Source of the DNA: an uncultured Oscillospiraceae bacterium
GTDB taxonomy: Bacteria > Bacillota > Clostridia > Oscillospirales > Oscillospiraceae
Assembly (NCBI GenBank): GCA_900754515.1
Contig: CAAEDD010000006.1
Location: forward strand, 1-14,545
Length of the DNA stretch: 14,545 nt
Direction of reading: 5' to 3'
Numbering within the stretch: the first letter of the stretch is position 1; each line of letters starts with the position of its first letter. Made by a program: the position numbers and the translations under genes. The notes under the pieces are model-generated. The model ran no database searches. It saw only the letters and a list, made by a program, of their open reading frames with translations, and was not told the origin of the DNA. Positions 1-6,996 of the stretch are shown here, piece after piece.

Positions 1-231
1 AAGAAAGATGTTGTCCTGAGGGCTGAGCGGGCCCTGAAAAAACAGGGAATCACTCCGGATATCCGGCCCATACGGGGCGGCACCGACGGGTCCCAACTGT
101 CCTTCCGGGGCCTGCCCTGCCCTAACCTGGGCACCGGGGGCTACGGCTTCCACGGACCCTATGAGCATATAAGTACTGAGGACATGGATACCATGGTGGA
201 AGTGATGCTGAACCTGCTGGGTGAGAAATAA
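1..231 (+). CDS. pepT: Peptidase T (tripeptide aminopeptidase), C-terminal part
   Basis: The reading frame is open from the first base of the window and stops at TAA 229-231, leaving 76 C-terminal residues; the start lies outside. The fragment carries the PepT signature around PIRGGTDGSQLSF and GLPCPNLGTGGYGFHG. In this M20/M28-type dinuclear zinc peptidase family these segments form the end of the catalytic domain, and the His of the FHG stretch corresponds to a metal ligand. PepT is cytoplasmic and removes the N-terminal residue of tripeptides, releasing amino acids from imported peptides. No classical terminator with a U-run directly follows the stop, so the end of its transcript is unclear. 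The identification rests on motif recognition in a fragment, but the match in order and spacing is good. Confidence 0.9.
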   Translation, partial: KKDVVLRAERALKKQGITPDIRPIRGGTDGSQLSFRGLPCPNLGTGGYGFHGPYEHISTEDMDTMVEVMLNLLGEK

Positions 232-480
232 TCCCGAAGAGGGGAAAAGACGAATTGCTGAAAAGCACTGCATAATTTTTTGACGCAGCGAAAAAGCGAC
301 ATGGAATCGTTTCCTGCGGCGAAATGTGCGTTGCAGAAAACACTTCTCACTGAGCAGATTTCCGAATTGTATGCCGCAGCTATACAACCAAGGCATGAAG
401 CGCAGTGTGAGCTTTTGCTGTCAAAGAAGGCGAAGCCTTTTTTGACAAGCTTAAAAATCTTCCAACAGGAGGATAGGAGT
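232..480. other. Gene-free spacer with long hairpin, possible dispersed element
   Basis: These 249 bases between pepT and the transporter-kinase gene hold no gene I can support. The plus strand is open from about 280 in frame with the next gene, but it has no family resemblance, and a strong ribosome binding site sits only at 466-478. The main feature is a 13-bp stem, 419-431 pairing with 435-447 (one G-U pair, loop GAA), whose right arm contains six T. AGCTT blocks flank it at 410-414 and 448-452. A small TGCT-GAAA-AGCA hairpin lies near 255-267. I do not see a convincing sigma-70 promoter, although the downstream gene needs one unless it is read through from pepT. Confidence 0.5.
410..452. 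repeat. Inverted repeat: 13-bp stem just before the fusion gene
   Basis: TGTCAAAGAAGGC at 419-431 pairs with GCCTTTTTTGACA at 435-447 around a GAA loop, with a single G-U pair. AGCTT copies lie outside the stem on both sides. The right arm holds a T6 run, but the run is inside the stem, so this is not a standard terminator. It ends about 20 bases before the ribosome binding site of the transporter-kinase gene and could affect its translation or mark a dispersed intergenic element. Either role is inference. Confidence 0.6.
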
Positions 481-2853
481 ATGACTAAAAAGATAGATGG
501 GGTGAAATGGCTGGGCATTGTGCTCATCGGCCTTTTCGGCCAGTTTGCCTGGACTATAGAGAACATGTACTTCAACGTGTTCCTTTACAACACCATTTCT
601 ACCGACCCGGGCTATATTGCCGCCATGGTGGGCTGGTCGGCAGCAGTGGCCACGGTTACAACGCTTCTTATGGGAGCCCTGTCTGACAGACTGGGCAGAC
701 GTAAGCTGTTCATTGTTTTCGGCTATGTACTTTGGGGACTGAGTACCGGAATATTCGGACTTATAAGCGTTGAAAATATCCACGGACTTTTCCCGGCTCT
801 CAATGCCGTTTCCGCTGCAGCGGTGACCGTGGTGGTTATGGACTGTGTAATGACCTTCTTCGGCAGTACTGCCAACGACGCCGCTTTCAACGCTTATATC
901 ACCGACATTACCACAAATGAGAACCGGGGACGGGTGGAGAGCGTACTGGCTATACTGCCTCTTATCTCTATGCTGGTGATTTTTGGTGCCTTTGACTCTC
1001 TCACTCAGCAGGGGAGATGGAGGGAGTTTTTCGGCATATTCGGAATAGCCGTTAGCCTGGTGGGGCTGGCCGCCCTTTTCCTTATAAAGGATGACCCTGA
1101 GCTGAGGCCCAGGAGAGACGGATATATCAAAAATCTGCTCTACGGCCTGCGCCCGGCGGTGATGAAGGAGAACCGGGAGCTGTATCTGTCCTTTACCGCC
1201 TTCTGCCTGTTTTCCGTTGCTGTGCAGGTGTTTTTCCCTTTCCTTATAATCTACATACAGAACTATCTTGGCATTACGGACTATGCCCTGATACTTGGCG
1301 TTGTGCTGATTCTGGCCTCCGCCATAAGCCTGGTATCCGGAAGGTTTATTGACAAAATGGGCAAGTTGGTTTTCGTGTTCCCGGCGGCTGTCATTATGCT
1401 TCTTGGACTGGGCGGGATGTACTTTGTTCGGAAATCTATCGGCGTGATGATTGCCGGAACGGTTATGATGGGAGGCTACATGATGGTATCTGCCGCCCTC
1501 AGCGCCAATATAAGGGACTGGACGCCCAGGGACAAAGTGGGCCACTTCCAAGGCATACGCATGATATTCGCAGTACTGCTGCCCATGGTCATCGGGCCAG
1601 CCATTGGTGCGGCTGTCATACGGGGAAGCAACAGCACCTATGTGGAGCTGGGCCAGGTGAAGACTGTGCCTACCCCGGAGATTTATCTTGCGGCCGCTGC
1701 CGTACTGATTTTGACTGTGATTCCTATTATGATGCTGCGGCGCAGGGAAAAGAAAAAGCTGCCTTGCCAGGCGGAGATAGCCAGGAAGTTTCCCGTGGAC
1801 GGGGACGTAGTCTCCGTCAGCCAGATAAAGAGCGGCCATATAAACGAGACTTATCTGGTCACCACCGATAAGGGCAGCCGCTACATACTCCAGTGGATAA
1901 ACCGCTATGTCTTTCCAAATGTGGAGGCCATTATGCAGAACATGAGCGCAATCAGCGCTTTCCTCAGGGAGAACCATAAGGGCAAAATGGCAATGATAAG
2001 CTATATTGACACGCTGGACGGGCACAGCTACTACGATGACGGCATGGGTGGAGCCTGGCGACTCTACCGTTTTGTGCCCAACAGCATCTGCCTTCAGCGG
2101 GCGGATACGGCGGAGGACTTCTATCAGAGTGCCAGAGGCTTCGGCAGCTTCCAGTATGCTTTGAGGGAATTCCCGGCGGAGCAGCTGGTGGAGACCATAG
2201 AAAACTTTCACGACACCATTGACCGCTACAGAAAATTCCGGGAGGCCATAGAGGCCGACGAGTGCGGACGGCTCCGGGAGGTGAGGGCCGAGGTGAACTT
2301 TGCTCTGGAGCGGGAGAAGCGTGCCTGCCGGCTTCAAAAGCTGCGTCAGGAGGGAAGACTGCCGGTACGGGCCACCCACAACGATACCAAGATCAATAAT
2401 GTCCTTCTGGACAAGGATACCCGTCAGGCCCTGTGTGTCATTGATCTGGACACGGTGATGCCCGGCCTCTCTGCCCACGACTTCGGCGATGCCATTCGTT
2501 TCGGCGCCTCTACCGCTGCCGAGGACGAGACAGATTTGAGCAGGGTTAGTTTGAACCTGGATTACTTCAGGGCCTTCACCCGGGGCTTTTTGGAGGCCTG
2601 CCCAAGCCTGACTGAGGAGGAGGTAAAGGCCCTGGCTCAGGGAGCTTATACCATGACCATGGAGTGTGGTATCCGATTTCTCACCGACTATCTGATGGGG
2701 GACAAATATTTCTCCATCGACAGGGAAAGGCACAATCTGGACCGCTGCCGTACCCAGTTCAAGCTGGCGGAGGATATGGAGCGCAAATGGGATGAGATGG
2801 AAAGAATAGTGGCGGAGGAATGCGAGAGATTACAGACTGCTGCGGTAAATTGA
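481..2853 (+). CDS. MFS transporter fused to NahK-like sugar 1-kinase
   Basis: This single frame of 790 residues has two parts. Residues about 1-420 are a major facilitator transporter with roughly 12 hydrophobic segments and the loop motif GALSDRLGRRK at 65-75. A basic linker (RRREKKK, 420-426) leads into a cytoplasmic aminoglycoside-phosphotransferase-fold kinase at about 430-785. The kinase shows a nucleotide-loop segment SGHINETYLV (451-460), a catalytic loop THNDTKINNVLLD (632-644) and the metal-binding segment VIDLDTVMPG (653-662). These closely resemble N-acetylhexosamine 1-kinase (NahK/LnpB), which phosphorylates GlcNAc or GalNAc at C1. The likely role is import of a sugar followed by anomeric phosphorylation; the actual substrate is not shown by the sequence. 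The start is ATG 481 after AGGAGGATAGGAGT; the frame is open upstream but nothing there looks coding. No internal ribosome binding site appears at the junction, so the fusion seems real rather than two genes. Confidence 0.88.
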   Translation: MTKKIDGVKWLGIVLIGLFGQFAWTIENMYFNVFLYNTISTDPGYIAAMVGWSAAVATVTTLLMGALSDRLGRRKLFIVFGYVLWGLSTGIFGLISVENIHGLFPALNAVSAAAVTVVVMDCVMTFFGSTANDAAFNAYITDITTNENRGRVESVLAILPLISMLVIFGAFDSLTQQGRWREFFGIFGIAVSLVGLAALFLIKDDPELRPRRDGYIKNLLYGLRPAVMKENRELYLSFTAFCLFSVAVQVFFPFLIIYIQNYLGITDYALILGVVLILASAISLVSGRFIDKMGKLVFVFPAAVIMLLGLGGMYFVRKSIGVMIAGTVMMGGYMMVSAALSANIRDWTPRDKVGHFQGIRMIFAVLLPMVIGPAIGAAVIRGSNSTYVELGQVKTVPTPEIYLAAAAVLILTVIPIMMLRRREKKKLPCQAEIARKFPVDGDVVSVSQIKSGHINETYLVTTDKGSRYILQWINRYVFPNVEAIMQNMSAISAFLRENHKGKMAMISYIDTLDGHSYYDDGMGGAWRLYRFVPNSICLQRADTAEDFYQSARGFGSFQYALREFPAEQLVETIENFHDTIDRYRKFREAIEADECGRLREVRAEVNFALEREKRACRLQKLRQEGRLPVRATHNDTKINNVLLDKDTRQALCVIDLDTVMPGLSAHDFGDAIRFGASTAAEDETDLSRVSLNLDYFRAFTRGFLEACPSLTEEEVKALAQGAYTMTMECGIRFLTDYLMGDKYFSIDRERHNLDRCRTQFKLAEDMERKWDEMERIVAEECERLQTAAVN

Positions 2854-2889
2854 ATAAGCCTTAAAAATAGTCAAAGTATAAATAAAATT

Positions 2890-2928
2890 CCAAGCCCCGG
2901 AAGACGAAAAAGGTCTTCCGGGGCTTGG
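2890..2928. terminator. Bidirectional terminator between convergent genes
   Basis: A perfect 16-bp stem (2890-2905 with 2913-2928) encloses a 7-base loop, GAAAAAG. It lies between the stop of the transporter-kinase (2853) and that of the convergent hydroxyacid oxidoreductase (2950). On the minus strand the stem is followed by the T-rich GAATTTTATTTATAC; on the plus strand only by TGTCATATTTT. It therefore probably terminates both genes, more classically the minus-strand one. Confidence 0.88.
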
Positions 2929-2949
2929 TGTCATATTTTGCCTGTCAGC

Positions 2950-3972
2950 TTACTTCTCTATCCAGACCTTGTCTCTTGTAATATCCTTAAGGCTGGGGGC
3001 GCCGCACATGGTCATGGTAGACTTGAGCTCGCCGATTATCTTGTCCATGTAGACCTTAAAGCCCTCCTCACCGGCAGCGTAGATCATGGGAAGCAGGGGA
3101 CGGCCGATGAGCACGCCGTCGGCGCCCAGAGCCAGAGCGCGGAACACATCCACGCCGGAGCGGATGCCGCCGTCTACCAGAATGGTGATCTTGCCCTTAA
3201 CGGCCTCGGCTATGGCGGGCAGCACCTCGGCGGTGGAGGGCACGCCGCCCTGAACGCGACCGCCGTGATTGGAGACCACTATGGCAGCAGCTCCGGACTC
3301 CACGGCCTTCTTTGCCCCGGCAACGGTCATTATACCTTTTATGATGAAAGGCATCTTGGCATAGGAGACAATCTCCTTCATCTCATCCACGGACTTGCTG
3401 CCGGCATTGGGGTTCATGGCCTTCAGGAAGGGCAGGCCCGCACCGTCCACGTCCATGGCTGCGGCAAAGATGCCCGCTTCATTGAGCACATCCAGCTTGG
3501 CAAATACAGCCTCCTTATTCCAGGGCTTGGTTGTGGGGCAGCCTATGCCGCCGGCCTTCTTCATATCCTCCACAGCGGAGAGCATGATGTCCGGATCGAC
3601 TCCGTCTCCGGTGAAGGCCATGAGGCCATACTCGGCGGCAGCTTTCACCAGGATGGAGTTATACTGCTGGTCCTTGTACTTGGGGCCGTAGTGCAGGTCA
3701 ATGGAGCCCAGAGGAGCGGCAAAGATGGGAGCCGCGAACTTGTGACCGAAAAGCTCAAAGGAGACATCCGGCTCGGCATTGGGGCAGAGCGTGTCCATAT
3801 TCACGCAGATCTCCTGCCACTTGTCGAAGTTACGGGCGGCCACGTTGCCGGGGTACTTGCAGCCGGGGCCGGGCATGGAGTTGCCGCAGGCCTTGCCGTT
3901 GCATACGGGACAGGCTTTGCAGTAGGGGCCGACGCAGTCTTTGGCGGCGGCCATTATCTCGTTATAGTTCAT
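2950..3972 (-). CDS. FMN-dependent alpha-hydroxyacid oxidoreductase, Cys-rich N-terminus
   Basis: This 340-residue protein belongs to the FMN-dependent alpha-hydroxyacid dehydrogenase/oxidase family (lactate or glycolate oxidase fold, TIM barrel). Recognisable elements are the phosphate/FMN Lys in FIIKGI (K212), the catalytic block VSNHGGRV with H236 and R239, the loop LVDGGIRSG (265-273) and the FMN phosphate site LIGRP (288-292). The family oxidises 2-hydroxyacids to 2-oxoacids. In an anaerobe the acceptor is unlikely to be oxygen, so dehydrogenase activity is more plausible. An N-terminal stretch has Cys at 13, 18, 21, 24, 29 and 38, absent from classical lactate oxidase and suggestive of a metal or iron-sulfur site. 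The start is ATG 3970-3972 with AAGGAG at 3981-3986. It has its own promoter and a terminator 21 bases past its stop. Substrate is unknown; L-lactate is only a family-level guess. Confidence 0.88.
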   Translation of the reverse strand: MNYNEIMAAAKDCVGPYCKACPVCNGKACGNSMPGPGCKYPGNVAARNFDKWQEICVNMDTLCPNAEPDVSFELFGHKFAAPIFAAPLGSIDLHYGPKYKDQQYNSILVKAAAEYGLMAFTGDGVDPDIMLSAVEDMKKAGGIGCPTTKPWNKEAVFAKLDVLNEAGIFAAAMDVDGAGLPFLKAMNPNAGSKSVDEMKEIVSYAKMPFIIKGIMTVAGAKKAVESGAAAIVVSNHGGRVQGGVPSTAEVLPAIAEAVKGKITILVDGGIRSGVDVFRALALGADGVLIGRPLLPMIYAAGEEGFKVYMDKIIGELKSTMTMCGAPSLKDITRDKVWIEK

Positions 3973-4015
3973 AATTATCTCTCCTTAGAATAATTATTTG
4001 CTTTACACTTTTACC

Positions 4016-4044
4016 ATTATCCGCCAAAGCGGGCGGCTTGTCAA
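4016..4044 (-). promoter_or_regulatory. Sigma-70 type promoter of the hydroxyacid oxidoreductase
   Basis: On the minus strand, -35 TTGACA (4039-4044) and -10 GATAAT (4016-4021) are separated by exactly 17 bases. The expected start point near 4009 gives a leader of about 36 bases containing the AAGGAG site. The spacer holds an inverted repeat CCGCC-6-GGCGG (4021-4025 and 4032-4036) that overlaps the edge of the -10 box and could be an operator. Confidence 0.8.
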
Positions 4045-4110
4045 GAATTTAGAAGAAGAGCGGGGGAAAAGCAGTCGTCCGGGGCTAGGCTGTTTTGAAA
4101 ACTCGACGCA

Positions 4111-4992
4111 TCAAAGCCCGGTCAGGTCAAAATCCGGTATCATTTCCGCCGTGGCGGAGCCGGTTTCCTGCCAGTAACCGGACAGCCCGCGGCGCTGCAT
4201 ATAGCTTATGAGCCGGTCGTTGAGCTCATTGTCAATGGTACTTTGCAGCTCCGGGAATTTCTCCAGCCCAGGCATGGGGGTATATTGGCTCATCAGAGAA
4301 AAGAGCACGCTGTCAGGAGGAAATTCCTCGGCGGCAAAGTCCATCACATCCATGGCGTTCAGGTCCTGGCCCGGCAATATTAAATGACGGATTAGCACGC
4401 CCTTTGTCATAAGCCCCTCATCGTCCAGCTCATAGGGGCCCACCTGGCGGTACATCTCCTTTATGGCCGCCTTTGCCACGGCGGGATAGTCCTCCGCTGC
4501 GCTGTAGCGCCGGGCAATGTCGCCCTTCCAATATTTGAAGTCCGGCATGTATACCTGCACCAGGCCCTCCAGCTGCCGTAGGCTCTCCACGCTCTCATAG
4601 CCGGAGCTGTTCCATACAACCGGGATACCCAGGTCCAGGCCGCTGAGGGCTTCGGATATCCATGGAGTGTAGTGGGCTCCGGTGACCAGATCCAGGGAGG
4701 ATACTCCAGTGTCCCGCAGTTTCAGGAACAGGTCCCTCAGCTCTGGCACCGTAAGTACCCTACCGCCCTGACCACGGCTGATCTCCCGGTTCTGGCAGAA
4801 CACACAGCGGAGATTGCAGCCTGTAAAAAACACCGCTCCGGTGCCTCTGCTTCCGCCGATGCATGGCTCCTCTCCGTAGTGCGGAGCGGCTCTGGCCACT
4901 TTTGGCAGGGCAGGACTGAGACAAAAACCTCCGCCTTTTTCCCCACGTACGGCGCCGCAATTTCTGGGACATATACTGCATGTATTTTCCAT
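4111..4992 (-). CDS. PflX-type radical SAM protein (COG1313-like)
   Basis: This 293-residue protein resembles the PflX group of radical SAM proteins, distant relatives of pyruvate formate-lyase activating enzyme. The radical SAM cluster motif CX3CX2C is at C59, C63 and C66 within FTGCNLRCVFCQN. An N-terminal cysteine group CX2CX3C (C5, C8, C12) plus C24 and C44 may bind a second metal or cluster. Other family segments are VWNSSGYES (126-134), YMPDFKYW (148-155) and RHLILPG (202-208). It should cleave S-adenosylmethionine to a 5'-deoxyadenosyl radical; its target is unknown. No formate lyase or glycyl-radical enzyme lies in the window, so a pflA name is not justified. The start is ATG 4990-4992 with AGGGGA at 5001-5006. 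No clear terminator follows the stop, so its transcript may run into the oxidoreductase gene. Confidence 0.85.
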   Translation of the reverse strand: MENTCSICPRNCGAVRGEKGGGFCLSPALPKVARAAPHYGEEPCIGGSRGTGAVFFTGCNLRCVFCQNREISRGQGGRVLTVPELRDLFLKLRDTGVSSLDLVTGAHYTPWISEALSGLDLGIPVVWNSSGYESVESLRQLEGLVQVYMPDFKYWKGDIARRYSAAEDYPAVAKAAIKEMYRQVGPYELDDEGLMTKGVLIRHLILPGQDLNAMDVMDFAAEEFPPDSVLFSLMSQYTPMPGLEKFPELQSTIDNELNDRLISYMQRRGLSGYWQETGSATAEMIPDFDLTGL

Positions 4993-5072
4993 GACCTGGT
5001 TCCCCTGAAAATAATATTTGATAATTTAATAACATATGCAAATTGACAATAAATGCCCATTTGGCACTCCTG

Positions 5073-5101
5073 ATTATAGCTCCTATTTGTCTAATATGCA
5101 A
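5073..5101 (-). promoter_or_regulatory. Possible promoter of the radical SAM gene
   Basis: On the minus strand a perfect -10 TATAAT (5073-5078) is preceded after 17 bases by TTGCAT (5096-5101), which matches only half of the -35 consensus. It would give an untranslated leader of about 75 bases that includes a small AAATGCC/GGCA inverted repeat near 5051-5066. The -10 is strong and the -35 weak, so this is a tentative call. Confidence 0.42.
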
Positions 5102-5108
5102 GAATCGC

Positions 5109-5156
5109 AAAAAAACGAAAAAAAGTACATGATTTTTCTGATTTTTGTGCTAATAT
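5109..5156 (+). promoter_or_regulatory. Candidate extended -10 promoter with A-tracts for trmL and glycolysis genes
   Basis: TGC-TAATAT at 5148-5156 matches an extended -10 element. There is no good -35 hexamer at 5126-5133. However, two A7 tracts at 5109-5115 and 5118-5124, nine bases apart, fall about 39-54 bases before the expected start point near 5163, where an UP element would lie. The leader to ATG 5212 would be about 50 bases. The arrangement fits a strong promoter for the downstream genes, but it is inferred from sequence pattern alone. Confidence 0.4.
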
Positions 5157-5211
5157 GTAGTTGAAAAAGATACAGAGATTACTTTTTCATTGCAGCAAAG
5201 GATGAACCGCC

Positions 5212-5694
5212 ATGGTCGATATAGTCCTTGTGGAGCCTGAAATCCCCCACAACACAGGAGCCATTGCCAGAACCTGCGCCGCCACCGGCGCAAGGCTCCA
5301 TCTCATCCATCCCCTGGGTTTTGACATTTCCGATAAAATGGTCAAACGCTGCGGGCTGGACTACTGGTATTTGGTTAGCATATTTGAATATCAGAATATT
5401 GACGAGTACTTTTCAAAAAATGGCGATAATAACATATATCTGGCCACTACCAAGGCACCGAGAGCCTACCATGAGGTGGATATGAGCGGCGATGTAACGC
5501 TGATCTTCGGCAAGGAGACAGCCGGGCTGCCCCAGTGGCTGAGAGAAAAGTACCGTGACAGATGCATACGCATCCCGATGATAAGTGAAGCCCGGAGCTT
5601 GAATCTTTCAAACTCCGTTGCTATACTGGCATATGAGGCGCTGAGGCAGCAGGATTTTCCCGGTCTGCTTCGGACAGGCTCAATGTCAGAGTAA
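5212..5694 (+). CDS. trmL: tRNA (cytidine(34)-2'-O)-methyltransferase TrmL
   Basis: This 160-residue SPOUT-class methyltransferase is near the usual TrmL length. It uses S-adenosylmethionine to 2'-O-methylate the wobble base 34 of leucine tRNAs. Diagnostic motifs are IPHNTGAIARTCAATG (11-26, with R20), LIFGKETAGLP (97-107) and IRIPM (119-123) leading to ARSLNLSNSVAILAYE (127-142); the last two build the trefoil knot that binds SAM. The start is ATG 5212 with AAAGGA at 5198-5202, preceded by an AT-rich divergent intergenic region. It is the first gene before pgk, only 30 bases away with no terminator between, so it probably heads the glycolytic transcript. It uses more AGA codons than pgk or tpiA. 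Confidence 0.93.
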   Translation: MVDIVLVEPEIPHNTGAIARTCAATGARLHLIHPLGFDISDKMVKRCGLDYWYLVSIFEYQNIDEYFSKNGDNNIYLATTKAPRAYHEVDMSGDVTLIFGKETAGLPQWLREKYRDRCIRIPMISEARSLNLSNSVAILAYEALRQQDFPGLLRTGSMSE

Positions 5695-5724
5695 ATGCAA
5701 ACAATTATTTTAGGAGGATATATC

Positions 5725-6915
5725 ATGAACTACAACAAGAAGACAATTTATGATGTTGATGTCAAGGGCAAGAAGGTTCTTCTCCGCTGCGACTTTAACG
5801 TTCCTCAGAACAAGGAGACCGGCGAGATAACCAGCGACAAGCGTATCGTCGCCGCCCTGCCCACCATCAGGTACCTGCTGGACAACGGCGCTGCCGTAAT
5901 TGCCTGCTCCCACCTGGGCAAGCCCAAAGGGGAATGGAAGCCCAAACTGACCCTCGCTCCCGTTGCCAAACGCCTCAGCGAGCTGCTGGGACAGGAAGTC
6001 ATCTTTGCCAAGGATATTATCGGCGAGGATGCCAAGGCCAAGGCCGCAGCTCTCAAGCCCGGCCAGATCATGCTTCTTGAGAACCTCCGCTTTGATATCC
6101 GCGAGGAGAAAAACGGAGCCGACTTTGCCAAGGCCCTGGCCGACATGGCGGAGATCTTTGTCTCCGACGCTTTCGGCACCGTGCACCGTGCCCATGCTTC
6201 CACCGCCGGTGTTGCAGCTTTCCTGCCCGCCTACTCCGGACTGCTGGTGAATAAGGAACTGAGCATCATGGGCAAGGCCCTTGATGACCCCAAGCGCCCC
6301 TTTGTGGCTGTCCTGGGCGGCGCCAAGGTCTCTGATAAGATAAACGTCATCAATAACCTGCTGGAGAAGGCCGACACCATTATTATCGGCGGCGGCATGT
6401 CCTACACCTTCCTGAAGGCCCAGGGCCACGAGATAGGCAAGAGCCTGCTGGAGGCCGACCGTCTGGATTACGCCAACGACATGATAGAGAAGGCCAAGGC
6501 CAAGGGAGTCAAGTTCCTGCTGCCTGTTGACCACCTCTGTGCTGCAGAGTTCAGCGCCGACGCCGATGCCGTTGTTGCCGAAGGCGACATCCCCGCAGAC
6601 ATGATGGGCATGGATATCGGCCCCAAGACCATCGAGGCTTACTCCGCCGCAGTTAAGGGCGCGGGCACCATCGTATGGAACGGACCCATGGGCGTTTTCG
6701 AGTTCGACAAGTTTGCCGGCGGTACCAAGGCTATGGCCAAGGCTTTGGCCGAGTCCGGCGCCGTGACCATCGTCGGCGGCGGCGACAGCGCGGCAGCTGT
6801 TGAAAAGCTTGGCTTCGCCGACAAGATCACCCACATTTCCACCGGCGGCGGCGCAAGCCTTGAGTTCCTTGAGGGCAAGGAGCTTCCCGGCGTGGCCTGC
6901 CTGCTGGACAAGTAA
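5725..6915 (+). CDS. pgk: Phosphoglycerate kinase
   Basis: This 396-residue cytoplasmic protein, the normal family length, transfers the acyl phosphate of 1,3-bisphosphoglycerate to ADP, giving 3-phosphoglycerate and ATP. Signature segments run in order: LLRCDFNVP (19-27) at the substrate site, SHLGKPKG (62-69), FGTVHRAHAST (150-160), LGGAKVSDK (197-205), NGPMGVFE (319-326) and the nucleotide loop VGGGDSAAA (350-358). The start is ATG 5725, chosen because AGGAGGA lies at 5712-5718; the frame is open for ten more codons upstream without a ribosome binding site. It sits between trmL and tpiA. Arg codons are nearly all CGT/CGC and Gly is mostly GGC, the bias of a strongly expressed gene. Confidence 0.97.
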   Translation: MNYNKKTIYDVDVKGKKVLLRCDFNVPQNKETGEITSDKRIVAALPTIRYLLDNGAAVIACSHLGKPKGEWKPKLTLAPVAKRLSELLGQEVIFAKDIIGEDAKAKAAALKPGQIMLLENLRFDIREEKNGADFAKALADMAEIFVSDAFGTVHRAHASTAGVAAFLPAYSGLLVNKELSIMGKALDDPKRPFVAVLGGAKVSDKINVINNLLEKADTIIIGGGMSYTFLKAQGHEIGKSLLEADRLDYANDMIEKAKAKGVKFLLPVDHLCAAEFSADADAVVAEGDIPADMMGMDIGPKTIEAYSAAVKGAGTIVWNGPMGVFEFDKFAGGTKAMAKALAESGAVTIVGGGDSAAAVEKLGFADKITHISTGGGASLEFLEGKELPGVACLLDK

Positions 6916-6926
6916 GTTAAAAATAC

Positions 6927-6949
6927 CCCGCCGCCTTTGCGGCGGCGGG
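6927..6949 (+). other. GC-rich hairpin between pgk and tpiA
   Basis: CCCGCCGCC (6927-6935) pairs perfectly with GGCGGCGGG (6941-6949) around TTTGC. The following sequence, ATAATTAATAATATTATT, is AT-rich without a real U-run, so full termination is doubtful. It could be a partial terminator, a processing site or a 3' stabiliser that sets pgk and tpiA to different levels. This is inference from position and structure. Confidence 0.65.
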
Positions 6950-6996
6950 ATAATTAATAATATTATTCAGCTATACATTTGATGGAGAAAAGTGCA

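Noticed and set aside
280..480. N-terminal extension of the transporter-kinase by 67 residues
   Set aside because: The extension includes a strong hairpin, no conserved sequence, and the ribosome site AGGAGGATAGGAGT directly before ATG 481; MFS proteins normally start close to the first membrane span.
451..2733. Minus-strand open frame of 760 codons opposite the transporter-kinase gene
   Set aside because: It is His/Gln/Gly-rich with no family motif and mirrors a gene with clear MFS and kinase motifs; the length reflects codon bias of the plus strand.
2938..3993. Plus-strand open frame of 351 codons opposite the hydroxyacid oxidoreductase
   Set aside because: Low-complexity Gly/His/Ala composition without motifs, while the minus strand has an intact FMN enzyme, promoter and ribosome site.
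4111..4992. Pyruvate formate-lyase activating enzyme (pflA)
   Set aside because: The N-terminal CX2CPRNC group and overall layout fit the PflX group instead, and there is no pflB or other glycyl-radical gene nearby.
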